Shown piece by piece: positions 38,807 through 47,252 of a stretch of DNA of 64,000 nucleotides. Origin of the DNA: Parazoarcus communis SWub3 = DSM 12120 (GTDB lineage Bacteria > Pseudomonadota > Gammaproteobacteria > Burkholderiales > Rhodocyclaceae); contig NZ_QKOE01000002.1 of the NCBI RefSeq assembly GCF_003226565.1, positions 248,001 to 312,000 on the forward strand, given 5' to 3'. The position numbers were made by a program, and so were the translations under genes. The notes under the pieces are model-generated. The model was not told the origin of the DNA. It saw only the letters and a program-made list of their open reading frames with translations, and did not search any database. Positions within the stretch are counted from its first letter, which is position 1. Every line of letters begins with the position of its first letter.

Positions 38807-39881
38807 CGAAGACAGGCAGCGGGTGCTGGTGATCGACGATACGGCGCCGAACATCGAGGTGCTGAGGCAGTTGCTGCGTGCCGATTACATCGTGCAGGCG
38901 GCGATCTGTGGCGAGAAGGGGCTGGATATTGCGCGTGCCGAGCCGCAGCCGGACATCATCCTGCTCGACATCATGATGCCGGGCATGGACGGCTACGAGG
39001 TCTGCCGCCAGCTCAAGGCCGACGCCGTGACCGCGCATATCCCGGTGGTGTTCATCAGTGCCCTGGATCAGTCCGGTGACGAAACCCGCGGGCTGGAGCT
39101 GGGTGCGGTGGATTACATCCGCAAGCCTTTCGAGCCACTGGTGGTCAAGGCGCGGGTGCGCAATCATCTGGCGCTGAAACGCTACGAGCAGCAGCTGGAA
39201 GGACTGGTCGCGGCGCGGACGGCCGAACTTGCGCTGACCCAGCAGGTTACCATCGAGGCGCTGGCCAATCTGGCGGAGTACCGTGATACGGAGACCGGTG
39301 GCCATATCAAGCGTACCCAGCGCTATGTGCATGTGCTGGCGCAGTATCTGGCTGCGGGTGGCCCGTACGCAGATCAACTCGATGCCGAGACCATCGATCT
39401 GCTTTACCGTTGCGCGCCGTTGCACGACATCGGCAAGGTGGCGGTACGCGACGTGATCCTGCTCAAGCCGGGCAAGCTGACCACGGAAGAGTTCGAGGAG
39501 ATGAAGCAGCATGTCATCTACGGGGCGAAGGCGCTGGAGGGCGCCGAGTCCGGGGTGGGCGACAGTGATTTCCTCGGCCTGGCGCGGGAGCTGATCCTGG
39601 GCCACCACGAACGCTGGAACGGTAGCGGCTACCCCTACGGGCTCAAGGGTGAGCAGATTCCGCTGGCGGGCCGCCTGATGGCGGTGGCCGATGTCTATGA
39701 TGCGCTGATCAGCAAGCGCGTGTACAAACCGGCCTTTCCGCACAGCCAGGCCATCAACATGATGCTGGAAGGGCGTGGCGAGCATTTCGACCCCGTCATC
39801 ATCGATGCACTGATTGCGGTGGAGGACGCCTTCCTGCAGATCGCATGCGCCTATGCGGACGAGGCGCTAGCGCAGGATTGA
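38799..39881 (+). CDS. Response regulator with HD-GYP c-di-GMP phosphodiesterase domain
   Basis: The 360-residue protein has an N-terminal receiver (VIDDTAP, phospho-Asp in [13 protein letters not shown]) and a C-terminal HD-GYP domain with [10 protein letters not shown] and [11 protein letters not shown]. Such enzymes degrade cyclic di-GMP. ATG 38799 overlaps the end of the kinase gene. The three-gene module would couple an external ligand to c-di-GMP level. No GGDEF gene is adjacent. Confidence 0.92.
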
Positions 39882-40091
39882 AGCGCCCGCGGTCTGCGCC
39901 GTGTCGGACGTGTGGCGGCTGCACGGGAGATGTCGGTTTTCCTCCCCTGGGTGATGGCGCTGCCCGTGTCCGCGGACCTTGCGCCCTGGCCTGTTTGCAG
40001 GGCGTTGCGCCGCCGTTGCGTGGGTCTTTCGGTGGGCATGGAGCATGCTTGCCCCGATCTTTTGTCCATTTGCCTGAATCGGAGAAGATCG

Positions 40092-40370
40092 ATGCCAGAA
40101 TCCACCGCCTGCCGCTATTTCAACACTTACAGCGGGGTCAAGTTGCCGTTTCGCCTGACTGGGGAGCTGGGCGAGGACGAGATTCAGAACCGCAACACCT
40201 ATTTTCGCGGGCATTTCAACGCCGCGGGCACGCTGCTGGCCTTCGAGAAGCTGGTCTACGGTGAGGTCGAGGTGGCCCATCGCTACACCTATGACGAGGG
40301 TGGCGCACTGCTCGAAGCCGAGATCACCGATGCGGACGGTGAAGTCACTGTGGTGGCAGGCAAGGCTTGA
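40092..40370 (+). CDS. Small conserved protein (92 aa), DUF6156-like
   Basis: The reading frame begins MPESTACRYFNTYSGVKLPF with GGAGAAG just before the ATG. The product is small, acidic and has no signal or membrane span; the CRYF-TYSGVKLPF and NRNTYFR patterns resemble small proteins annotated DUF6156 in betaproteobacteria, which I recall only tentatively. Function is unknown. The 210-base stretch before it holds no gene that I can support. Confidence 0.65.
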   Translation: MPESTACRYFNTYSGVKLPFRLTGELGEDEIQNRNTYFRGHFNAAGTLLAFEKLVYGEVEVAHRYTYDEGGALLEAEITDADGEVTVVAGKA

Positions 40371-40418
40371 ACGGGGGATGAGTGTCGGGGGGCGCGGGTG
40401 ACGACTGCCGTCCTCAAG

Positions 40419-40450
40419 CACCGCCTTCTGAGCGGGGTCGAAGGGCGGTG
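40419..40450. repeat. REP-like palindrome
   Basis: CACCGCC and GGCGGTG flank TTC...GAA, giving an interrupted stem. The core (CTTCTGAGCGGGGTCGAAGG) resembles the common intergenic REP-like palindromes of proteobacteria. It lies downstream of both convergent genes, the DUF6156-like gene and the protease gene. Confidence 0.4.
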
Positions 40451-40515
40451 GGCTTCGGCAGGCTTGGATCGAATGGGAGCACGATGTTCAGAGCCTGGGT
40501 GAATCGCGTTGCGCT

Positions 40516-42177
40516 TCAGTCTGCCATGGGCGGGGAAAACGCCTGCATGATCGCCGCGCGGATCGAGCCGATGAAGATGCCCTCGTTGGCGCCATAGGTG
40601 CCGGTAGCGCCGTTCAGCCGTTGCATCTGCCCGCTGCCTTTGTGGTGGATGCCGATCAGCCGCCAGCTGGCGTTGAATACCGGACTGCCGGAACTGCCCG
40701 GTTCGGTCGGTGTGCGGTAATGCAATAGCGGCAGCTCGTGATCGAGCAGCAGGCTGTCCTGCAGCGAGAATGCCAGTGATCCGCCAGCCGGGTGGCCGAT
40801 GACGAACACCCGCTGCTTGCCGTCGCGCAGAGGGGGCGAGCTGGCCAGTGGATAGGGTGGTGCATGGGTGACTGGCCGGTTCAGGCGCAAGAGCGTGGCG
40901 TCGAGCGCATCCGGGGGTGATGTCCAGAGTTCTGCCGCGATTTCCCAGTGCTCGTTGGGGTCGTGGGCTTCGAACACCACGATGGCTTCGTCGGCGGGGA
41001 TGGCCGCTGCCGCCCGTGGATCGCTGCTGATCACATGGGCATTGGTCAGCAGCAGCATTTCTTCGCCCAGGGGGGGATACAGGTCGCTGCCGCGGATCAG
41101 GAATCCGGTGCCCTCGCCCCGGACCCGGTCGCGGCCGATGCGGGCAACGCCAAGTGCGCGCAACTGGGCGTTGCGAATCCAGTCCAGGCTCTGGAAGGTG
41201 TCAAAGCCGAGCACCTTTTCCAGACCATGCAAGTTGCGCCCATCTCCCTTCAGGGCCTGATGGCGGGCGGCAATGGCGTGGCGGGTGTCGGCCGCACCCA
41301 CCACCACCTGGCCACCGTCGTCACCAATCAAGGCTGCCTCCAGCAGCGGCAGCAGGTGTGCCCCCGGGGCGTGATCGCGGTCCAGCCGCCAGACCTCGAC
41401 CAGCTGGCGCCGGGTGCTGGCGAGCTCGAACGGGTTGGCGCCGGGGTGGCCCACGTACAGGGTCAGCCATTCGGCGGCCTCCTGGCCGCGGTCGAGGGCG
41501 AGCAGGGCTTCGGCTGCGGTGGCGTAGTCGTAAAGGTTGGCCTCCCGGTAATTGCGTCTTTCCTGAATCGAGGCGAGCAGTGCCTGCGCATAGGCGACGG
41601 CATCGGCACCGGGATGGGGGTGGTCGGGCAGGTCAAGGCCGTCGCGTGCGGCGCGGCACAGCAGGGCCACCGCATTGATGCCGTGCCAGCTGCGACTGCG
41701 GTCTTGCAGGTAGATGCCCTCATACAGCGCGATCGCGCGTGCCAGATCCTGGCGGGTACGTTCCAGCGTCGGGTTGTCGGCATTCACATAGCGTTGCTTG
41801 AAGGCGCGACCGAGCAGACCACAGGCTTCGCCATGTTCGCGATGTCCGGCGGGCAGGATGCTGCGCAGGGATTCCAGCTCGTCGATCGCGGCGCGCAGCT
41901 TGCCTTGCTCGATCAGGGCCTGGGCATACAGGCGGCGGATCTGGGGGGCAGCCTGGCCGCTGTCGATGAAGGCTTCAGCGAGTTCCCGCAGGTCGTTGAA
42001 CCAGCGCCGCGCACGCAGACGCTCCAGTACGGGCCAGGCGAGTTCGAGCGGGCAGCTGTCGTCAGTCTGCCGGATGGCCTCCACCAGCGCGCGTGTCGCG
42101 CTTGCAACCCGGGTTTCGTCCAGGCTGTCGATGGCGGGCGGCAGGGCCTGCAGGCATTGCTCGAGGTGCGCATCCAT
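40516..42177 (-). CDS. TPR-region / trypsin-like serine protease, last gene of the TIR-STAND operon
   Basis: The 553-residue protein has an N-terminal helical TPR-type region (about 1-290, resembling TRAF-binding/DUF4071 repeats) and a C-terminal S1-type protease domain. The catalytic triad is visible: His in LLTNAHVI, Asp in DALDATLLRL and Ser in PGSSGSPVF. There is no signal peptide, so the protease is cytoplasmic. It starts 23 bases after the lipase stop. Cytoplasmic trypsin domains are recurring effectors in STAND and TPR-based conflict systems, which fits the operon. Confidence 0.85.
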   Translation of the reverse strand: MDAHLEQCLQALPPAIDSLDETRVASATRALVEAIRQTDDSCPLELAWPVLERLRARRWFNDLRELAEAFIDSGQAAPQIRRLYAQALIEQGKLRAAIDELESLRSILPAGHREHGEACGLLGRAFKQRYVNADNPTLERTRQDLARAIALYEGIYLQDRSRSWHGINAVALLCRAARDGLDLPDHPHPGADAVAYAQALLASIQERRNYREANLYDYATAAEALLALDRGQEAAEWLTLYVGHPGANPFELASTRRQLVEVWRLDRDHAPGAHLLPLLEAALIGDDGGQVVVGAADTRHAIAARHQALKGDGRNLHGLEKVLGFDTFQSLDWIRNAQLRALGVARIGRDRVRGEGTGFLIRGSDLYPPLGEEMLLLTNAHVISSDPRAAAAIPADEAIVVFEAHDPNEHWEIAAELWTSPPDALDATLLRLNRPVTHAPPYPLASSPPLRDGKQRVFVIGHPAGGSLAFSLQDSLLLDHELPLLHYRTPTEPGSSGSPVFNASWRLIGIHHKGSGQMQRLNGATGTYGANEGIFIGSIRAAIMQAFSPPMAD

Positions 42178-42200
42178 GGCGGGACTCCCGGTTCAGCCAT

Positions 42201-43151
42201 TCATGGCGTCAGCAACTGGGTCAGTGCTGCACGCAGTTGCCGGCCTTGCAGGTATTTGGTGATCGAATGGCGCCAGGCGCCCCAGTTTGCCTCCTGAATG
42301 TCTTCGACCGCTTCCGTACCGTCGCGGCGATAGTCATTGGCAAAGTGGGGGTCGAAGCCGGCAACCGGGTCGAGCCGGTCGAACACATTGACCCAGCGTC
42401 CGCGTACCCGCGGGGTGGGAAAGCCGTCGTTGCGCCGCCATTCCGGCTTCAGCATGTCCTGGATCTCGTCGAGTCCGAGCGGGCTGCCGAGGGTCATCAG
42501 TGCGCTGACTGAGGGACAACTGGCGACCCGTTTCAGGCAGTCGTAGGCGATGACCGTACCCATGCTGTGACTGACGACGACATGTGGCGTGCCGGTCGCG
42601 AGCGTGTTGCCCGCCTCGATCGCGGCGACAAAGCGGGCGCGGATCTCGTCCTGAACCCGGAACTGCACGCCCGGGCGCGGGCTGTGCAAGGCATTGAACA
42701 GGTAGTGATGCACGTCGCGCAGCAGCCTTTCCATCATGGGCTTCTTGATCGCCCACGGTAGCGGGATGCGTTCGAGCTCGGCTTCCGGTGTGCCGATGGG
42801 GACCGGATCGACTTCCTCATCCGGTTCGTCGGCACCCAGATGACGGGCAAGCGCATCGATCTGCGCGGCTTCGTCGGGGGGAAGCTCCTCGCGCCAGTCT
42901 TCTGCCTGCTCGGGGGTGATTCCGTCCTGGCGGATGGACTCGAAATCGTCGTCGGCCACACTCTCGTAGCGGCCGTCGTCGATCAGCGGTGCGGCATACA
43001 TGACATCCGCCCAATACACCATCGAGGCGCTGATGCCTTCACTGCCCAGGTCCGGGCCATCGTTGCGGGCGAGGGCCTGCAGCCAGATACGCAGCAGGGC
43101 ATCGCAGTCGGGCTTGTTGGCAATGCCGTGGATGAAGGTGATGTGGGCCAT
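42201..43151 (-). CDS. Alpha/beta-hydrolase (lipase/esterase-like)
   Basis: The 316-residue protein begins MAHITFIHGIANKP (oxyanion-hole HG) and has the nucleophile elbow SHSMGT, a lipase-like GxSxG variant, with a possible Asp in FDRLDPVAGFDPHF. There is no signal peptide. ATG 43151 follows GGGAG. It lies 58 bases after the STAND gene and 23 before the protease gene. A phospholipase or esterase effector is plausible for a defence system; the substrate is unknown. Confidence 0.82.
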   Translation of the reverse strand: MAHITFIHGIANKPDCDALLRIWLQALARNDGPDLGSEGISASMVYWADVMYAAPLIDDGRYESVADDDFESIRQDGITPEQAEDWREELPPDEAAQIDALARHLGADEPDEEVDPVPIGTPEAELERIPLPWAIKKPMMERLLRDVHHYLFNALHSPRPGVQFRVQDEIRARFVAAIEAGNTLATGTPHVVVSHSMGTVIAYDCLKRVASCPSVSALMTLGSPLGLDEIQDMLKPEWRRNDGFPTPRVRGRWVNVFDRLDPVAGFDPHFANDYRRDGTEAVEDIQEANWGAWRHSITKYLQGRQLRAALTQLLTP

Positions 43152-43209
43152 GCTGGAGGTCTCCCTGTCGGCTGTCTGTACGGTGTGGGTGGAGCGGGAT
43201 GCAAGGGTG

Positions 43210-45402
43210 TCATGGGATTCGCAACTGGATGGGGCCGGCTGGAAACCACAGCTCCAGATGGCCGTCACGGGTGGCGGTCTTGCCGTAGCGGTTGCTCAGG
43301 TCGCGCAGCTCGACCTGGGGTGAGGCAAGCTGGCGGTTGATCTCGGCCAGCACGACAGGTGCCAGACGTTCGCACTCCGGCGGCGAGAAGCAGCGCAACT
43401 GGGCTTGCGAAGGAAACTCCTTGACCAGCTCAATACCTGGCACCACCAGCGTGCGCTCGCCGATCCGGAGTTGCTCCAGCATCCGTTCCAGCGCGCGTGC
43501 GTTTGTGCGTTGCCCTTCCTCGGCAATGTGTACGTAAAGCCGGGGGGCGAGGCTGCTGCTGGCGATGGGCGCTGGTGTGGCAGCGGGTTGCTGCAGCTTG
43601 TTCTGCGCGGTGGTGATCTGTGCCGTCCAGCCACGGGTGTCAACCGTGCTGCCGGTCTGATGCACGACTGCCGCCTTGGCTTCTTCCAGCGCATTCAGGG
43701 TGGCCGCCAGTTCTGCGCCCAGGGATTCGTTTCGGGTACGCAGGCTGGTGATCAGGTTCTCGAGTTCGATGTTGCGACTGCGGGTGGCGTCTACGCTGGC
43801 GTGCTGGATACGACTTTCCTGTATTTCACTGAATGCGTACAGCAGCGCAGTGATCAGGGCAACCACCAACATGCCGGTGATGGTCAGCGCCCGGCGCATC
43901 AGGCCGGCCCTGGCGCTGCGGCGCAGGGCTTCGGCTTCGTTTGCCCTGGCCTGATCACGGGCGTGGATGCTGGCAGCAATCAGGGCCTGCACGCGGTCCC
44001 AGCCACCGCCATAGCGTTCGGCCCAGGCCGGATTACGTCGCTTGAGCCAGCGTTCACGTTCGTCGGTGGTGGCCGGCGCAAGCACATTGTCGGGGTTGCG
44101 TTCGAAGCTGTCGGCCTGCACCAGCAGCGCCCGCCAGACCAGGCTGTTGCGAAACTCGCGGATCAGCCAGCCGTCACGTGGGTCTGCCAGTGCCTGCCAG
44201 CATCTCAGCAGGGCCTCATGGCCGACGTCCACTGCGGCACCGTCAGATAGTGCGTGCTCGCCATGGGGGCCGAGAAAGGACACGCCGTCGGCACGAAAGG
44301 CATCGATCGCCTTGCGCATCCTGTCGACGCTCGTGCCGCTCATCAGGGCAAGTTGGTCCAGGCGCTGACGGCGGCGGATGGCGTGCCCTTCGGCATTGAT
44401 CTCGGACAATGCGCGAAACAGGTCCTCGACCAGGCGTGGAGGCGTGCCGGCAACGGCCTGCACCTGTGCCATGACCTCATCGGCGTGGGCTGACAGCAGG
44501 CCGGCCAGCCCGCCGGCCGCCGGAAAGTCCGTGACGCCCAGGCGCCAGCGACCCGCTGGATCGCGCTCGGTGCGCTGGTAGAGCCGCATCAGACCGTGCT
44601 GGATCAGCGGTAACTGGTCCTGGCTGCCGCCGACGTCGGCAATCATGCGTTCGGCCAGCTCGCGACTGACGGTGCCATCGTAGAGCAGCGCTGGCTCGCA
44701 AATGGCGCGGATCATGTCTTCGTGTTCGATCCTTGGCAGCAGGTACTGCACCGCATTGACCATCTCGGCAAAGCCTTCGAATCGTGCGCAGGCGCCGAGG
44801 TATTCGGAACGCATCGTCATGGCCAGGTGCAGCCCAGGGATGGGCTGCTCGTGCAGCCCGATCAGTACGCGGGTCAGCAGGATGGCCTCTTCGGGGCCCT
44901 GGCTGCGTGCATGCTCGAAGAGCTCCTCGAACTGGTCGATCAGCAGGCAGCATGGGGCGTTGTCAGTCCCGGCGAACCGCGGGCGGAGCGCGTCGGCCGC
45001 ATGGATGCCGGCGTTGAGCGCCCGCCGCCAGGCGAGCACGCAGCCATCGTCATCCGCCTCTCCGGTCAGATCGGCAAAGGCCTTTGCTAGGTTCCAGAGC
45101 GGCGTGGTGCCGGGCAGGGCGGCTGCCGTGCGCCAGCGCTGACCTGGGGCGCCTTGTGTCAGCCGGGCGAACACGCCGGCGCGCAGCAGCGAGCTTTTGC
45201 CACAGCCCGAGTCGCCGTGCACGAACAACATGCGGTGCCGGATCAGACGTGCAAGCACCTCATCGGTCATGCGTTCGCGGCCGAAGAACACCGGCCACTC
45301 GCTGGCGGCGAAAGGGCGCAGCCCGGGGTAGGGGCGTGGCGGCAGGATGCAGCCCGGACTGTCGGCGTCCGTATCGGCGGCCAGGTCGGCAGTGGCGATC
45401 AT
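43210..45402 (-). CDS. STAND-type P-loop NTPase (nSTAND1), membrane-anchored
   Basis: The 730-residue protein has the nSTAND1 lead-in PYPGLRPFAASEWPVFFGRE, Walker A GDSGCGKSS (residues 63-71) and Walker B LLIDQFEELFE, then helical regions, one span near 520 (ITGMLVVALITALLYAF), a coiled coil, and a C-terminal alpha/beta domain (about 630-730). STAND NTPases act as ligand-triggered oligomerising switches. The ATG overlaps the TIR gene stop by four bases. The C-terminal domain would be on the far side of the membrane from the NTPase, an unusual layout, and could be the sensor. Confidence 0.87.
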   Translation of the reverse strand: MIATADLAADTDADSPGCILPPRPYPGLRPFAASEWPVFFGRERMTDEVLARLIRHRMLFVHGDSGCGKSSLLRAGVFARLTQGAPGQRWRTAAALPGTTPLWNLAKAFADLTGEADDDGCVLAWRRALNAGIHAADALRPRFAGTDNAPCCLLIDQFEELFEHARSQGPEEAILLTRVLIGLHEQPIPGLHLAMTMRSEYLGACARFEGFAEMVNAVQYLLPRIEHEDMIRAICEPALLYDGTVSRELAERMIADVGGSQDQLPLIQHGLMRLYQRTERDPAGRWRLGVTDFPAAGGLAGLLSAHADEVMAQVQAVAGTPPRLVEDLFRALSEINAEGHAIRRRQRLDQLALMSGTSVDRMRKAIDAFRADGVSFLGPHGEHALSDGAAVDVGHEALLRCWQALADPRDGWLIREFRNSLVWRALLVQADSFERNPDNVLAPATTDERERWLKRRNPAWAERYGGGWDRVQALIAASIHARDQARANEAEALRRSARAGLMRRALTITGMLVVALITALLYAFSEIQESRIQHASVDATRSRNIELENLITSLRTRNESLGAELAATLNALEEAKAAVVHQTGSTVDTRGWTAQITTAQNKLQQPAATPAPIASSSLAPRLYVHIAEEGQRTNARALERMLEQLRIGERTLVVPGIELVKEFPSQAQLRCFSPPECERLAPVVLAEINRQLASPQVELRDLSNRYGKTATRDGHLELWFPAGPIQLRIP

Positions 45403-46496
45403 GGCGCCTGCACCGCGGCAGTGCCCTTGTCGGTCAGCCATTGATGGACGCGCGGAAGCCAGGGTTCAGTGGTGCCGTCCAGCCAGTCTGCCTGCAGATT
45501 GCGAGCAGCCCGTTTGCGAATCTCGGTGGCCACGGGCGGGCCGACGGTATCGAGCACGCCGCAGGGTAACAGGCGGTGGCTGCGTGCCCGTGCGGACTGG
45601 CGGTTGTGGCGTCCGACCTCCATCAGGTCCAGGTCCAGCGCGCGGCCGTCGGCGGTGCCGAGCAGCAGCAGGGCGTCGCAGTTGCCCAGGGTGTCGACAC
45701 GTTGTTCGTTGAGCTTGAGGCGGGCTTCCGGTTCGCTCACCGGGGGGTCGGGTTCGCCAGGGAACACCGCAAAGCCCTCGTCGCTCAGCGCAAGCGCGGT
45801 GCGCTCCCAGGTGGTTCGGTTGTCGTCGCGCCCATGCAGGTAAATTGCCTGGCCACCATGTGCCTGAAGGCGCCTGGCTTCATCCTGGATGCGCTGCAAG
45901 GCCGAGGTGCGGACCTTGAGCGCATCGAGCTTGAGGGCCAGGTGGCCGGCAAGCTCGACCAGGGCCGCGCGGAAGTCCTTGCCGAAGGCGTCGGGCAGTT
46001 CGGTCCAGCCCAGCGGCCGGCAGGTGCCGACGCGTTCATGAAACTGGAAACCGACCAGCGGCTCTCCCTGTGCATCGCAGAACTCGGCAGGCCAGGGGGG
46101 CTCGGTCGGCGCCATGCGAACGATGGCAATCCGCTCCTGGGTTGGCAGACCGAGCGCATGCTGTCCGTCAAGCCACCAACTGCGTTCGCGTTCGCACCAG
46201 CGCGAAGCCAGATAGTGCGGTGACATCAGCACCACCAGCAGTCCCGAGCTGCCGGCATGGGCCTGGAGTTGCGGGTGCAGCCCGTCCATCGGGTCGATGC
46301 CCTCGCCCGGACGCTCGCCTGCGTCGAAGAAGACGTTCAGCGAACGGGTCAGGCGGAAGTCGAAGCGCAACTCGTTTTCGAGTTCGCGGGCAAAGGCTTG
46401 CGACCAGGGGCGGAGAATACCCCGACCCTTGCCATCATCGCCGTGGCTGTAGCTGATGAACAGGTCGTGTTCGAACGGACTGCCGACGTAGGCCAT
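45399..46496 (-). CDS. TIR-domain protein
   Basis: The 365-residue protein starts with a TIR domain (HDLFISYSHGDD, residues 10-21; SRWCERE with candidate catalytic Glu102) that may cleave NAD or signal by oligomerising. A second alpha/beta region (about 215-330, AIYLHGRDDNRTTWE... CDALLLLGTADG) looks like another Rossmann-type or degenerate TIR-like domain. ATG 46496 follows GGGAG. It is the first gene of the four-gene operon and is translationally coupled to the STAND NTPase, so the two probably act as effector and switch. Confidence 0.87.
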   Translation of the reverse strand: MAYVGSPFEHDLFISYSHGDDGKGRGILRPWSQAFARELENELRFDFRLTRSLNVFFDAGERPGEGIDPMDGLHPQLQAHAGSSGLLVVLMSPHYLASRWCERERSWWLDGQHALGLPTQERIAIVRMAPTEPPWPAEFCDAQGEPLVGFQFHERVGTCRPLGWTELPDAFGKDFRAALVELAGHLALKLDALKVRTSALQRIQDEARRLQAHGGQAIYLHGRDDNRTTWERTALALSDEGFAVFPGEPDPPVSEPEARLKLNEQRVDTLGNCDALLLLGTADGRALDLDLMEVGRHNRQSARARSHRLLPCGVLDTVGPPVATEIRKRAARNLQADWLDGTTEPWLPRVHQWLTDKGTAAVQAP

Positions 46497-46663
46497 GCCG
46501 ACTCCCTGCCAACTTGACGCCTTGTCCTGAAAGCATAGGACAAGTGGGAGGCAATGAAAGGAGAAGATGCAGGGTCACGATGCCGGGTGTCAGAAGCCTG
46601 CTGCTTCCGGGTCGAACAGGGGCTGGATGTTGCCGATCACGCCGGAATGGCGCGTAGGTCGGG

Positions 46664-46692
46664 CCGTGTCGCATGTCTGACAAGCGACACGG
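46664..46692 (-). terminator. 9-bp stem-loop between the Nif11-like gene and the TIR operon
   Basis: CCGTGTCGC and GCGACACGG pair perfectly around an 11-base loop, 15-44 bases past the Nif11-like stop. It could terminate that gene and insulate the TIR operon. The remaining 46497-46663 has no gene I can support. Confidence 0.5.
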
Positions 46693-46707
46693 TAAACATG
46701 GCGTGGC

Positions 46708-46926
46708 TCAGGCCCTGAGCAAGGCCTTGACCAGACGCTCGGACAGCTGTTCTTCGGTGAACTGTGCTTCATTGGGCGGATAGAGCTCGTCTTCGATGAA
46801 GTTGAAGCCGCTATCTTTCGCGAGTGTCAGCATCTCGCGAACCTTCTGACAGCTCTTGAGTTTTTCGCCGAGTTCGGCGTCAGTGCGTGCCTTATCCGAG
46901 AAGGCCTTGATTTCCTTGATTGCCAT
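46708..46926 (-). CDS. Nif11-like small protein
   Basis: The 72-residue protein (MAIKEIKAFSDKARTDAELG) matches the Nif11/nitrogen-fixation-derived leader pattern: K-AF--K---D-EL---L---, then an A--SGF-F--DEL stretch. Nif11 proteins are either precursor leaders for modified peptides or small stand-alone proteins in diazotrophs. No Gly-Gly cleavage site, core peptide or modification enzyme is visible, so a stand-alone role is likelier. The 46927-47252 gap upstream is AT-rich near 47120-47170 and must hold the promoters for this gene and mnmG. Confidence 0.55.
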   Translation of the reverse strand: MAIKEIKAFSDKARTDAELGEKLKSCQKVREMLTLAKDSGFNFIEDELYPPNEAQFTEEQLSERLVKALLRA

Positions 46927-47252
46927 GGTCCGACTTTGCTTCCTGACTGTGGTTGAAGGAGTGAAACGCGCCGACGGCCCTGGCCTCCGCCAAGGGCGGG
47001 TGCATGGCTTGTTGTCGGCACCCGTACGGAACTGCAATAAGTGTTCCAGTGTTGTTTTCGGTGTGGGTGTCACGCTCATGCCTTACTGCGGGCTTGGGGG
47101 CGGGGCTTCTGGGCCTGGCTTCAAAACGAAGTTTAACCATATGTTTAAAAATGAGTATTTCGTGAAACAAGCATGTGTTGTGCTAGGCATCCAGGCGTTG
47201 TCGGCGTAGAATCCTGCCCCTTCCTTCCCGGCTTCACTGCGCGGAGCGCGCC

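Noticed and set aside
43210-46496. Thoeris system
   Set aside because: There is a TIR protein but no ThsA-type SIR2/SLOG partner; the partner is a STAND NTPase.
47150-47170. Possible parS (TTTCGTGAAACA)
   Set aside because: The two half-sites are too close and the centre is missing compared with the parS consensus.
46927-47252. Replication origin in the gap before mnmG
   Set aside because: The region is AT-rich, but I see no cluster of DnaA boxes and no dnaA gene.
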